NCBI RefSeq assembly: GCF_000818175.1
Contig: NZ_JTIY01000001.1
Span: 3,033,147 to 3,066,619 of the forward strand
DNA from: Streptomyces sp. AcH 505
Lineage (GTDB): Bacteria; Actinomycetota; Actinomycetes; Streptomycetales; Streptomycetaceae
Direction of reading: 5' to 3'
Length of the DNA: 33,473 bases
Positions within the stretch are counted from its first letter, which is position 1. Every line of letters starts with the position of its first letter. The translations under genes were made by a program, and so were the position numbers. Of the stretch, positions 22,684 through 30,506 are shown piece after piece. The notes beneath the pieces were generated by a model. The model ran no database searches and had not been told where the DNA came from. It was given only the letters and a program-made list of their open reading frames with translations.

Positions 22684-24021
22684 ATGATCAGGAACAGCTG
22701 GAACAGACCTCGCCCCAGGAAGGCCCGCCCGCTGCTGCTCGCGCTGCTGGCCGCGCTGCTCGGCCTGGTCGCCGCCGCCACCACCGGCGGCGGGGCCGTC
22801 GCGGCGCAAGCCGCCCCGGCCGCACCCGCGTTCAAGGTGCTGGCCTTCTACGACGGTACGTACGACGCCGCCCACATCGACTTCGTCAAGGAAGCCAACG
22901 CGTGGTTCCCGCAGACGGCGGCCGCCAACAACTTCTCGTACACCGCGACCAACAACTGGGACCAGCTCACCAACGCGAGCACCCTCGCCCAGTACCAGGT
23001 TGTCCTGTTCCTCGACAACGCCCCGCACACCGCCGCCCAGCGCGCCGGGTTCGAGCAGTACATGCGTAACGGCGGCGGCTGGATGGGCTTCCACGTCTCC
23101 GCCTTCACCACCGACGCCGGCGAATGGCCCTGGTACTACAACGAGTTCCTCGGCTCGGGCAACTTCCAGACCAACACCTGGGGCCCGGAGGCCGCGACGC
23201 TGAAGGTCGAGGACCACTCGCTGCCCAACACCGCCGGGCTGCCCGCGACATTCACCTCCGCCGTCAGCGAGTGGTACAGCTGGAGCAACGACCTCAGGCA
23301 GAACCCGAACATCAAGATCCTGGCGTCCGTCGACCCGGTGAGCTTCCCGCTCGGCACCGACCCCAACCAGGACTGGACCAGCGGCTACTACCCGATCCTG
23401 TGGACCAACACCAACTACAAGATGGTGTACGCCAACTTCGGGCACAACGACATGAACTACAGCACCAACCAACGGCTCTCGTCCACGTTCGCCAGCGCCA
23501 CCCAGAACAAGTTCCTCGTCGACAGCCTCAAGTGGCTCGGTACGGGATCGGTGGGCGACGGCGGTACGACGCCGCCGTCCGGGCCGATATCCGAGACCGC
23601 CTGGTACTCGCTGGTGAACAGCGGCAACGGCAAGTGCGTGGACGCGAAGGCCGCCGCCACCGCCAACGGCACCCCCGTCCAGCAGTACGCCTGCAACGGC
23701 ACCCAGGCGCAGCAGTACCAGGTGCGCGCCACGGACGGCGGCTTCTCGCGGATCGGTGTCCGGGCCGACCCGCAGCAGGTCATCGACGTCACCAACGTGT
23801 CCACGGCCGACAACGCACCGCTCCAGCTGTGGAGTTACTCCGGCGGCACCAACCAGCAGTGGAAGGCGGTGGCCGAGTCCTCCGGCGCCTACCACTTCAC
23901 CACCCGCGCCACGGGCAAGTGCCTCAGCGCCCCGGCGAGCGCGGCGGACGGTGTGCAGCTCGTCCAGCGTGCCTGTGACGGCTCGGCGGCCCAGTCGTTC
24001 AAGCTGCTCCAGCAGTCGTAA
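22684..24021 (+). CDS. Secreted ThuA-domain protein with C-terminal ricin-type lectin domain
   Basis: A 445-residue exported protein. The N-terminus (RPRPRKARPLLLALLAALLG) is a signal peptide, with likely cleavage near AVAAQAA. Residues of about 50-290 form a ThuA-like, glutamine amidotransferase-fold domain (FKVLAFYDGTYDAAHIDFVK, YQVVLFLDNAPHTAAQRAGF, GGGWMGFHVSAFT). A Gly/Thr/Pro linker follows, then a ricin B (CBM13) domain of about 130 residues with three repeats (QQYQV, QQWKAV, QSFKLL) that binds sugars. ThuA-type proteins are tied to carbohydrate or trehalose use, but the secreted forms are uncharacterised. ATG 22684 follows the predicted promoter; earlier in-frame ATGs (22639, 22645) are possible. 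It is probably regulated by the DasR-like site upstream. Confidence 0.85.
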   Translation: MIRNSWNRPRPRKARPLLLALLAALLGLVAAATTGGGAVAAQAAPAAPAFKVLAFYDGTYDAAHIDFVKEANAWFPQTAAANNFSYTATNNWDQLTNASTLAQYQVVLFLDNAPHTAAQRAGFEQYMRNGGGWMGFHVSAFTTDAGEWPWYYNEFLGSGNFQTNTWGPEAATLKVEDHSLPNTAGLPATFTSAVSEWYSWSNDLRQNPNIKILASVDPVSFPLGTDPNQDWTSGYYPILWTNTNYKMVYANFGHNDMNYSTNQRLSSTFASATQNKFLVDSLKWLGTGSVGDGGTTPPSGPISETAWYSLVNSGNGKCVDAKAAATANGTPVQQYACNGTQAQQYQVRATDGGFSRIGVRADPQQVIDVTNVSTADNAPLQLWSYSGGTNQQWKAVAESSGAYHFTTRATGKCLSAPASAADGVQLVQRACDGSAAQSFKLLQQS

Positions 24022-24075
24022 CGGGGACGTGTCGCCGCACGTAGCTGACCTCGGCGCCGCTTCGGTGGTGTCGAG

Positions 24076-24113
24076 GTAGTTACGTTCTCTTGATAAGCCT
24101 ATTGTTACTACTT
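24076..24113 (+). promoter_or_regulatory. Probable leaderless promoter with palindrome upstream of marR-type gene
   Basis: GTAGTTAC (24076-24083) and GTTACTAC (24104-24111) are 8-bp arms with one mismatch, flanking an A/T-rich stretch. TATTGT (24100-24105) is eight bases before ATG 24114, and no ribosome site is visible, so the mRNA may be leaderless. The palindrome would be a natural autoregulatory site for the MarR protein. Confidence 0.45.
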
Positions 24114-24536
24114 ATGGATGAAGAGATTGGAGCGGCGCTCCGCCTGTCCGTCGCCCGGATCGCCCGGCGGCTGCGCCAGAAGCACGCCGTCGGCGACGTG
24201 ACCCTCTCCGAGGTGTCCGTGCTCTCCCGGCTCAGCCGGGACGGCGCCGATTCCCCCGGCTCCCTCGCCGACCTCGAACGGGTACGTCCGCAGGCGATGG
24301 CGACGACGCTCGCCGCACTGGAGGAGCGCGGGCTCGTCCTGCGCACCCCGGACGCCGCCGACGGCCGCCGCGCCGTGATGACGGTGACCGACCAGGGCCG
24401 CAAGGTGCTGATCGACCGGCGCTCCGAGTCCGTCCAGCGGCTCACCACCGTCCTGAACGAGGAGTTCACCGACGACGAGCGCGCTGCGCTGCGGGGCGTA
24501 CTGCCGTTGCTCGACCGGCTGGCGGAGCGGCTGTGA
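24114..24536 (+). CDS. MarR-family transcriptional regulator (first gene of efflux operon)
   Basis: A 140-residue winged-helix regulator: TLSEVSVLSRLSRDGADSPG and SLADLERVRPQAMATTLAAL form the helix-turn-helix, and GLVLRTPDAADGRRAVMTVT the beta-wing with the DxRxxxxxLT-like pattern. Such dimers repress neighbouring export or degradation genes and release DNA on binding small phenolic or antibiotic-like ligands. Its stop overlaps the GTG of the MFS gene by four bases (GTGA), so repressor and pump are co-translated. The start ATG 24114 (MDEEIGAALRL) matches family N-termini; an upstream in-frame start at 24090 adds only hydrophobic residues. Confidence 0.87.
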   Translation: MDEEIGAALRLSVARIARRLRQKHAVGDVTLSEVSVLSRLSRDGADSPGSLADLERVRPQAMATTLAALEERGLVLRTPDAADGRRAVMTVTDQGRKVLIDRRSESVQRLTTVLNEEFTDDERAALRGVLPLLDRLAERL

Positions 24537-26410
24537 CGGCCGAGCGCAAGGGCCCCGGCGGCAAGGGCCCCGAGGGCAAGGGTCCCGGCGGCAAGGGCCC
24601 CCGGCCGAAGGGCCGCGCCGCCAGGGAAGCGGCCCGGGGGCCCGTCACCGACCGCTACAAGTGGGTGGCGCTGTCCAACACCACCCTCGGCGTCCTGATC
24701 GCCACGATGGACAGCTCCATCGTGATCATCTCGCTGCCTGCGATCTTCCGGGGGATCGACCTCGACCCGCTCGCGCCGGGGAACATCGGCTATCTGCTCT
24801 GGATGATCCTGGGCTATCTGCTCGTCTCGGCCGTGCTCGTCGTCGTACTGGGCCGGCTCGGGGACATGTTCGGCCGCGTCAAGATGTACAACCTCGGCTT
24901 CGTGATCTTCGCCTGCGCCTCGATCGCCCTGTCGCTCGACCCGTTCAAAGGCGGCAGCGGCGCGCTCTGGCTGATCCTGTGGCGGGTGGTGCAGGCCGTC
25001 GGCGGCTCGATGCTGACGGCGAACTCCGCCGCCATCCTCACGGACGCCTTCCCGTCCGGGCAGCGCGGCATGGCGCTCGGCATCAACCAGGTCACCGCAC
25101 TGGCGGGACAGTTCCTCGGCCTGCTCGCCGGCGGGCTGCTCGCGGTCGTCGACTGGCGTGCGGTGTTCTGGGTCAGCGTCCCGATCAGTGTGATCGGCTC
25201 CATCTGGTCGTACCGCAGCCTGCGCGAGACCGGCACCCGCAAACCGGGCCGGATCGACTGGTTCGGCAATGTCACCTTCACCGCGGGCACGGGCATCCTG
25301 CTCGCCGCGATCACGTACGGCATCCAGCCGTACGGCGGCAACGCGACCGGCTGGTCCAACCCCATGGTGCTGGGCGGGATCTTCGGCGGGATCTTCCTGC
25401 TGATCGTGTTCTGCTTCGTGGAGACGCGGGTCAAGGAGCCGATGTTCCAGCTCGCGCTGTTCCGGGTGCGGGCGTTCGCCGCCGGCAACCTCGCCGCGCT
25501 GCTGACCGCCATCGCCCGCGGCGGGCTCCAGTTCATGCTGATCATCTGGCTCCAGGGCATCTGGCTGCCGCTGCACGGCTACGACTTCGAGGACACCCCG
25601 CTGTGGGCCGGCGTCGCGATGCTGCCGCTCACGGTCGGGTTCCTGATCGCGGGCCCGGTGAGCGGCTACCTGTCGGACCGCTTCGGCGCCCGGCTGTTCT
25701 CGACCGGCGGGCTGCTGCTGGTCGCGGCCTCGTTCGGGGGGCTGCTCACCCTGCCGGTGAACTTCAACTACTACCTGTTCGCCGCGCTGTTGCTGCTCAA
25801 CGGGCTCGGGCAGGGGATGTTCTCCTCGCCCAACACCTCGGCGATCATGGGCAGTGTCCAGCCGGAGTACCGCGGGGTCGCCTCCGGGATGCGCTCCACG
25901 TTCCAGAACTCCGGTACGGCGCTGTCGATCGGTGTGTTCTTCTCGCTGATGATCTCCGGCCTCGCCTCCTCGCTGCCGCACACCCTCAACTCAGGCCTCC
26001 AGGCCCAGGGGGTACCGGCGGCGACGGCGGACCAGGTGGCGTCGCTGCCACCGGTGAGCACCCTCTTCGCGACCTTCCTCGGCGACAACCCGATCGGCCA
26101 TCTGCTGGCGCCGAGCGGAGTGCTGGACAAGCTCTCGCACGCCCAGGTCACCAAGCTGACCGGGCACAGCTTCTTCCCCCAACTGGTCTCGGGTCCTTTC
26201 CACGACGGACTCGTGATCGTCTTCAGCGTGGCCGCGGGCATGGCTCTGGTCGCCGCGGTCGCCTCCCTGCTGCGCGGTGGGCACCAGCGTGCCGACCAGC
26301 AGCCTCCCTCGGGCCAGGACCCGGACCAGGGCCCGGACCAGAACCCGGGCGAGAACCCGGGCAAGAATGAGAAAGGACAGCCCAAATGGCGAAAAGCGCC
26401 CTCCTCGTGA
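24533..26410 (+). CDS. DHA2-type MFS drug efflux transporter
   Basis: A 625-residue, probably 14-segment pump of the EmrB/QacA group. The segment 1 motif is ATMDSSIVIISLPAI, with the acidic Asp seen in this group, motif A is GRLGDMFGRVK, and motif C is LAGQFLGLLAGGLLA. The N-terminus carries an unusual cytoplasmic extension of about 40 residues with four KGPxG pentapeptide repeats; the C-terminal tail is Pro/Asn/Gln/Gly-rich (QDPDQGPDQNPGENPGKN). It is a likely exporter of amphipathic toxic compounds, controlled by the MarR protein it overlaps. The GTG 24533 start lies inside the marR stop. Its last 25 bases overlap the isochorismatase-like gene. Confidence 0.9.
   Translation: MTAERKGPGGKGPEGKGPGGKGPRPKGRAAREAARGPVTDRYKWVALSNTTLGVLIATMDSSIVIISLPAIFRGIDLDPLAPGNIGYLLWMILGYLLVSAVLVVVLGRLGDMFGRVKMYNLGFVIFACASIALSLDPFKGGSGALWLILWRVVQAVGGSMLTANSAAILTDAFPSGQRGMALGINQVTALAGQFLGLLAGGLLAVVDWRAVFWVSVPISVIGSIWSYRSLRETGTRKPGRIDWFGNVTFTAGTGILLAAITYGIQPYGGNATGWSNPMVLGGIFGGIFLLIVFCFVETRVKEPMFQLALFRVRAFAAGNLAALLTAIARGGLQFMLIIWLQGIWLPLHGYDFEDTPLWAGVAMLPLTVGFLIAGPVSGYLSDRFGARLFSTGGLLLVAASFGGLLTLPVNFNYYLFAALLLLNGLGQGMFSSPNTSAIMGSVQPEYRGVASGMRSTFQNSGTALSIGVFFSLMISGLASSLPHTLNSGLQAQGVPAATADQVASLPPVSTLFATFLGDNPIGHLLAPSGVLDKLSHAQVTKLTGHSFFPQLVSGPFHDGLVIVFSVAAGMALVAAVASLLRGGHQRADQQPPSGQDPDQGPDQNPGENPGKNEKGQPKWRKAPSS
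24548..24610. repeat. 15-bp tandem repeat encoding KGPxG pentapeptides
   Basis: Imperfect copies of AAGGGCCCCGGCGGC run about four times in the N-terminal coding part of the DHA2 pump, giving KGPGG, KGPEG, KGPGG, KGPRP. The repeat is in frame and probably arose by slippage. Confidence 0.65.
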
Positions 26411-26967
26411 TGGACGTCCAGCGCGGCATCACGGACCGGTTCGACGGGGACGCCGGCTATCTGCCACGGCTGCGCCGGGCCGTCGACGCGGCCCGCGCCG
26501 CCGACATCCCTGTGGTGTACGTCGCGGTCGGCTTCCGGCAGGGGCACCCCGAGGTCAGCGCCCGCAACAAGACGTTCGGGGCGGTCGCCGCGCACGTCGC
26601 GGCCTCCGGTGCGCCGGGCGGTTTCACGGACGACGATCCGCAGGCGCAGATCCACCCCGATGTCGCGCCGCGCCCGGGTGACGTCGTCGTCACGAAGAAG
26701 CGGGTCAGCGCCTTCGCGGGCAGCGATCTCGATCTCGTGCTGCGCGCCGGGGAGATCGACCAGCTCGTCCTCACCGGCATCGCGACCAGCGGTGTCGTCC
26801 TGTCGACCCTCCGCCAGGCCTCCGACCTCGACTTCGGCCTCACGGTGCTGGAGGACGGCTGCCTCGACTCCGACCCCGAGGTGCACCGGGTGCTCACCGA
26901 CAAGGTGTTCCCGCGCCAGGCGGACGTCGTGACGGTGGACGAGTGGGTCGCGACCGTCGGCAAGTGA
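26386..26967 (+). CDS. Isochorismatase-family hydrolase lacking the usual catalytic cysteine
   Basis: A 193-residue protein with the isochorismatase fold: ALLVMDVQRGI (Asp9, acidic residue of the family triad), VVTKKRVSAFAGSDLD (Lys region), and LVLTGIATSGVVLSTLRQA. In cysteine-hydrolase members the nucleophile Cys aligns in this last motif (TDVCVEST); here the aligned positions are TSGVVLST, with no Cys. So it is either an isochorismatase-like enzyme that does not need the Cys, or a non-classical member. Ribosome site AAAGGA lies inside the pump gene, and the 25-bp overlap places it in the marR-MFS operon, suggesting it acts on the compound exported or sensed there. Confidence 0.85.
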   Translation: MAKSALLVMDVQRGITDRFDGDAGYLPRLRRAVDAARAADIPVVYVAVGFRQGHPEVSARNKTFGAVAAHVAASGAPGGFTDDDPQAQIHPDVAPRPGDVVVTKKRVSAFAGSDLDLVLRAGEIDQLVLTGIATSGVVLSTLRQASDLDFGLTVLEDGCLDSDPEVHRVLTDKVFPRQADVVTVDEWVATVGK

Positions 26968-27011
26968 TCGGCAGTGATCGGCAAGTGTGACCGGCAAGTG
27001 CAAGTGATCGG
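26959..27011. repeat. Short direct repeats of GGCAAGTGATC type
   Basis: Across and after the isochorismatase stop codon, units GGCAAGTGATC, GGCAGTGATC, GGCAAGTGTGACC and GGCAAGTGCAAGTGATC follow each other. It is an imperfect 10-17 bp repeat, best explained by slippage. Confidence 0.55.
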
Positions 27012-27046
27012 TAGGTAAGGGGCTGTGACGCCGTGCCCGTGCCCGG

Positions 27047-27100
27047 TTGACCGCGTACCGGGCGCGGGCATAGCGTCACCGGGTCACTGAGCAAGCGCTT
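27047..27100 (+). promoter_or_regulatory. Promoter and palindromic operator of the acyl-CoA synthetase gene
   Basis: TTGACC (27047-27052), an 18-bp spacer and TAGCGT (27071-27076) form a promoter. AGCAAGCGCTTAGG (27090-27103), with the perfect palindrome AAGCGCTT at 27093-27100, lies just downstream of the expected transcription start. Similar sites (AnCAAGnnCTTGnT) are bound by TetR-type lipid or steroid regulators such as KstR2 in actinobacteria; this match has two differences. Confidence 0.5.
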
Positions 27101-27121
27101 AGGCCTAGGAAGGTGCTCCAG

Positions 27122-28831
27122 GTGCCCGTGCCCCACACCGAAGCCGAGGCCGGCGCCGCGCTGACCGCACCCGGCGCGCCCTTCGCCGTCGTACGCGCCG
27201 AGGACGGCTCGCTGATCTACGAGAGCGGCCCGCGCACCCTGCGCGAGTTCGTCGAGGCCACGTGGGCGTACGGCGACCGGCCGTTCCTCGTCGGCGAGAG
27301 CCGCACGTACACCTACGGCGAGTTCTTCGCCGCCGCCACCGCGCTCGCCAACCGCTTCGCCGGCCCGTACGGGCTGCGCCCCGGCGACCGCGCCGCCATC
27401 GCGATGCGCAACCACCCCGAGTGGCAGATCGCCTTCTGGGCGACCCAGCTCGCCGGTCTCGTCGCCGTACCGCTCAACGCCTGGTGGACCGAGGACGAGG
27501 TCCGCTACGCCCTGGCCGACTGCGAGCCGCGCGTACTGCTGGTGGACGGGGAGCGGCTGCCGCGCGTCAGCGGCTGGGCGCGGAGTGTGGGGGCGCGGAC
27601 GGTGGTCTTCCACGCCGTACGTGACGACGAGGCGCAGGACGGCGTCGAGCGGTACGAGGACCTGCCGGCCCCCGATCCGGCCGCCGCCCCGCCCGACGTA
27701 GAGGTACGGGCCGAGGACGACGCCACGATCATCTACACGTCCGGCACGACGGGCCGGCCGAAGGGCGCGGTCGCCACGCAGCTCGCCCAGGCGGGCGCGG
27801 CGACGAACCCCCGCTACCTCGCCGCCGTCGCCGCGCTCGGCCGCGGCGAGATCCCGGGCCAGGGGCCCGCGCCGGTCGGCCTGATGACGTTCCCCTTCTT
27901 CCATGTGGCGGCCTTCACCAGCGTCTACTCGGTGATGGCGGCGGGCGGGACGCTCGTCCTGATGCGCAAGTGGGACGCGGGGCGCGCCCTGGAACTGATC
28001 CGTGAACACCGGGTGACCTACTTCGCCGGCGTCCCGTCCACCGCTCTCCAGCTGCTGGACGCGGCTGTCGCGGCCGACGACGACCTGCCGACGCTCGCCA
28101 TGCTGAACACCGGCGGCGCCGCAGCCCCGCCCGGCCTCGTGGGCCGGATCACCGACCGTTACGGCGAGCGCGTCGAACCGCGCAACGGCTACGGCCTCAC
28201 CGAGACCTGCGGCGGGGTGACGGCCAACTTCGGCGCCGCCTACCGCGCCTTCCCCGGCAGCGTGGGCCGGCCCACCCCGGTCACGGAGACCCGCGTCGTC
28301 GACCCGGCGGGCGCGCCGCTGGAGGCGGGCGAGGTGGGGGAGCTGTGGCTGAGGGGCCAGTCGCTGGTACGGGGCTACTGGGGCGACCCGGAGGCGACGG
28401 CGGAGGCGTTCACCCCCGACGGATGGTTCAGGACGGGCGATCTCGCGACGGTGCGCGAGGGGCGCGTCAGCATCGTGGACCGGATCAAGGACATGGTCGT
28501 ACGGGGCGGCGAGAACGTGTACTGCGTGGAGGTCGAGGCCGCGCTGTACGACCATCCGGACGTCCTCGAAGCGGCCGTGCTGGGCGTACCGCACCCGGTG
28601 CTCGGCGAGGAGGTCGTGGCCGTGGTGCAGCTCCGGCCGGCCGCCACGGCGGGGGTGGACGAGCTGCGCGCGTACTGCGCCCTGAGCCTCGCCGCGTTCA
28701 AGGTGCCCGCGCACGTACTGCTGCGGGCGGACCCACTGCCGCGCAACGCGACGGGCAAGGTGCTCAAGCGCGAGTTGCGCGCCGCGTCACGCGCCGCGAC
28801 CGGGCCCCTGGGCGGGCCGGGCACCACCTGA
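27122..28831 (+). CDS. Class I adenylate-forming enzyme (acyl-CoA synthetase/AMP-dependent ligase)
   Basis: A 569-residue AMP-binding enzyme that would activate a carboxylic acid to an acyl-adenylate and then to acyl-CoA. Core motifs are IIYTSGTTGRPKGA (P-loop), GYGLTETCGG, DGWFRTGDLATV and the C-terminal RIKDMVVRGGENVY, with the catalytic Lys in RNATGKVLKREL. The family is that of long- or medium-chain fatty acid CoA ligases; substrate unknown. I chose GTG 27122 because AGGAAGG ends nine bases before it; GTG 27113 would overlap the ribosome site. It stands as its own transcription unit with the operator described upstream, and is convergent with the metalloprotease gene across an 8-bp tandem repeat. 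Confidence 0.9.
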   Translation: MPVPHTEAEAGAALTAPGAPFAVVRAEDGSLIYESGPRTLREFVEATWAYGDRPFLVGESRTYTYGEFFAAATALANRFAGPYGLRPGDRAAIAMRNHPEWQIAFWATQLAGLVAVPLNAWWTEDEVRYALADCEPRVLLVDGERLPRVSGWARSVGARTVVFHAVRDDEAQDGVERYEDLPAPDPAAAPPDVEVRAEDDATIIYTSGTTGRPKGAVATQLAQAGAATNPRYLAAVAALGRGEIPGQGPAPVGLMTFPFFHVAAFTSVYSVMAAGGTLVLMRKWDAGRALELIREHRVTYFAGVPSTALQLLDAAVAADDDLPTLAMLNTGGAAAPPGLVGRITDRYGERVEPRNGYGLTETCGGVTANFGAAYRAFPGSVGRPTPVTETRVVDPAGAPLEAGEVGELWLRGQSLVRGYWGDPEATAEAFTPDGWFRTGDLATVREGRVSIVDRIKDMVVRGGENVYCVEVEAALYDHPDVLEAAVLGVPHPVLGEEVVAVVQLRPAATAGVDELRAYCALSLAAFKVPAHVLLRADPLPRNATGKVLKRELRAASRAATGPLGGPGTT

Positions 28832-28833
28832 CC

Positions 28834-28897
28834 CCGCAAAGCCGCCGAGCCGCCGAGCCGCCGAGTCGCAAAGCCGCCGAGTCGCCGAGTCGCCGCA
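28834..28897. repeat. Octanucleotide tandem repeat, 8 units
   Basis: CCGCAAAG, CCGCCGAG three times, TCGCAAAG, CCGCCGAG, TCGCCGAG and TCGCCGCA follow with an exact 8-bp period. It fills the gap between the convergent acyl-CoA synthetase and metalloprotease genes, three bases after one stop and six before the other. The period is not a multiple of three and no coding role is apparent. Confidence 0.85.
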
Positions 28898-28903
28898 CCG
28901 GCC

Positions 28904-30202
28904 TCAGGAGCGGGTCACACGTACCCGGTAGTTCCCGCTCGGTTCCTGCGCCAGGACCGTGATCTTGATGTGGTTGTCGTCGTCCGTGAACGACTCGCCC
29001 GCCTGGTACGGCGCGTCCGACAGTTCCGCCTGCACGTTCGGCAGCCGCGTGCAGCCGCCGCTGTCCTTCTTGCTGTCCTCGATACTCACCGGGCCCCTGC
29101 CGGTGTCCACGGTCGAGTCCACGTGGTAGATCAGCACCCCCGGCTCACACACCGCCTCGTCGTTGCCCGCACGCGTGCGCACCTCCGCCGCGTACCCGGA
29201 CTGGCCCGACACGGGTATGAAGATCAGCTTGGAGCCGCCGGGGGTGGCCAGCGGCTTCAGTGTGTACTCGCTGGTGCCCGGCGACGAGGCGCAGTTGATC
29301 TGGTTGTCGTCGAGCCAGCCGAGCTTCCACTTGTGCCAGCCCAGCAGGTCGTTGTCGGCGCCCCAGTCCTCGGACATGATGTCCCAGTGCCCGACGGCCC
29401 CGCCGCCGTCCGTGGTGTACAGGTCGGGCAGGCCGAAGACATGGCCGTTCTCGTGCGGCAGCACCCGGAAGCCGGTCTCCACGTACGACCCCGACCCGTC
29501 GTCCTGGCGGCTGTAGACGAAGGACGTGTTGGACAGCGGCACCCCGTCCGCGTGCGGGGCGTCGTCGTTCCCCGAGAACGTCACGGACAGGACGGTGTCC
29601 AGCGCCGAGGGCCCCGCGTTCGGGGTGACCAGGATGTTCACCAGGTCGTACGCGCTGAAGTCCACCCGTGAGTCGGCCTCGCGCACGATGTCCTTGACGA
29701 GGTCGTGGTAGCCGGGTTCGTACGGTGAGCCGCGCTCGATCCCGTAGGCGGAGAACGCCTTCGGCATGCGCAGCCAGTCCTTCAGCGGGGCCTCGGGGTG
29801 GTAGTCGAGCCGCCCGTAGGAGCTGGTCCTGAACCACTTCGTGGTCTGCGGGAAGAATTCCGCGAGCCGGTCGAGCGCCCGCCCCTTGCCCGGCGCGTCC
29901 GGGAAGTCGATCATCAGGTTGAGGGCGTGCACCGTACCGGTGGAGGGCGAGTAGCCGGGCGGAGTCGGCAGCCCCTCGGACATCTGTACGGTCGTCGTGG
30001 TGGAGGCGATCCGGCACGGGCCGAGCACCGCGTCGTTGTCCACGGCGGGCCCTGCGGAGGCGCGACTGGCGTTGGGGAGCGTGCCGCTCGCCGTTGTCAG
30101 CGCCGCGAGGGTGAGGGCGGCCAGTCCGGCGAGCGCGCCGACCCGACGGGGCCTGCGGTGCCTGCCGTGAGAGCCTCCACGTATCCCGCGCGTGTGCTGC
30201 AT
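28904..30202 (-). CDS. Secreted M6-type zinc metalloprotease
   Basis: A 432-residue exported protein. Residues 1-50 are a long Arg-rich signal peptide (GRHRRPRRVGALAGLAALTL), with an RRVGALAG element that could suit Tat export. The catalytic domain has HENGHVFGLPD, an HExxHxxGxxD zinc site, and a WDIMSEDWG segment that supplies the Met-turn seen in M6 (immune inhibitor A-like) proteases. LNLMIDFPDAPGKGRALDRL and FFPQTTKWFRTSSYGRLDYH are typical M6 N-terminal blocks. It probably degrades extracellular proteins. ATG 30202 is preceded by a weak AAGGCGG. No C-terminal sorting or repeat domain is present. Confidence 0.87.
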   Translation of the reverse strand: MQHTRGIRGGSHGRHRRPRRVGALAGLAALTLAALTTASGTLPNASRASAGPAVDNDAVLGPCRIASTTTTVQMSEGLPTPPGYSPSTGTVHALNLMIDFPDAPGKGRALDRLAEFFPQTTKWFRTSSYGRLDYHPEAPLKDWLRMPKAFSAYGIERGSPYEPGYHDLVKDIVREADSRVDFSAYDLVNILVTPNAGPSALDTVLSVTFSGNDDAPHADGVPLSNTSFVYSRQDDGSGSYVETGFRVLPHENGHVFGLPDLYTTDGGGAVGHWDIMSEDWGADNDLLGWHKWKLGWLDDNQINCASSPGTSEYTLKPLATPGGSKLIFIPVSGQSGYAAEVRTRAGNDEAVCEPGVLIYHVDSTVDTGRGPVSIEDSKKDSGGCTRLPNVQAELSDAPYQAGESFTDDDNHIKITVLAQEPSGNYRVRVTRS

Positions 30203-30506
30203 ACGGTCGCCGCCTTCGGGTCACCGGCAGCCGGCCGTCCTGACTGCCCGGGCCGAACGGGAGCGCCCGGGCCGACTGCGCTCTGTTCGATCACCCTGCG
30301 TCGCCCGGCGTGTCGGCGCTCGCTGGGTGCGCCGATCGTGGGTACTTCCGGTGCCGGTCGCGGGTTCTTCCGATGGTGTGAGCCAGGTCACGCGATCGAG
30401 TGAAATAACCGGGGATCTCTTCCCCGTTTGCACCTGTGTCCGAGCCAAACGGGGAAGCCATCCCCGGTTACGGCCGAGTTACCGCCCACTACGAGGGAAG
30501 GCCGAC
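30203..30506. other. 304-bp divergent intergenic region with nested palindrome
   Basis: It separates the protease and tetR starts. No supported ORF is present. Its main content is the nested palindrome at 30406-30470, listed separately. I could not identify a confident -10/-35 pair for either gene. Confidence 0.6.
30406..30470. promoter_or_regulatory. Nested palindrome, probable TetR operator
   Basis: Two perfect 11-bp inverted repeats share one centre (30438). Outer: TAACCGGGGAT (30406-30416) and ATCCCCGGTTA (30460-30470). Inner: CTTCCCCGTTT (30419-30429) and AAACGGGGAAG (30447-30457). Together they give 24-bp arms with two mismatches around a 17-nt loop. Each half is also a smaller palindrome, GGGGA-N5/6-TCCCC, as expected for two TetR dimer sites. 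It lies 36 bp before the GTG of the tetR gene. Confidence 0.65.

Noticed and set aside
24080..25981. 633-residue ORF on the minus strand opposite the MarR-MFS operon
   Set aside because: Composition is dominated by Arg/Gln/Glu/His/Pro repeats typical of shadow frames in GC-rich DNA, and it is fully opposite two well-recognised genes.
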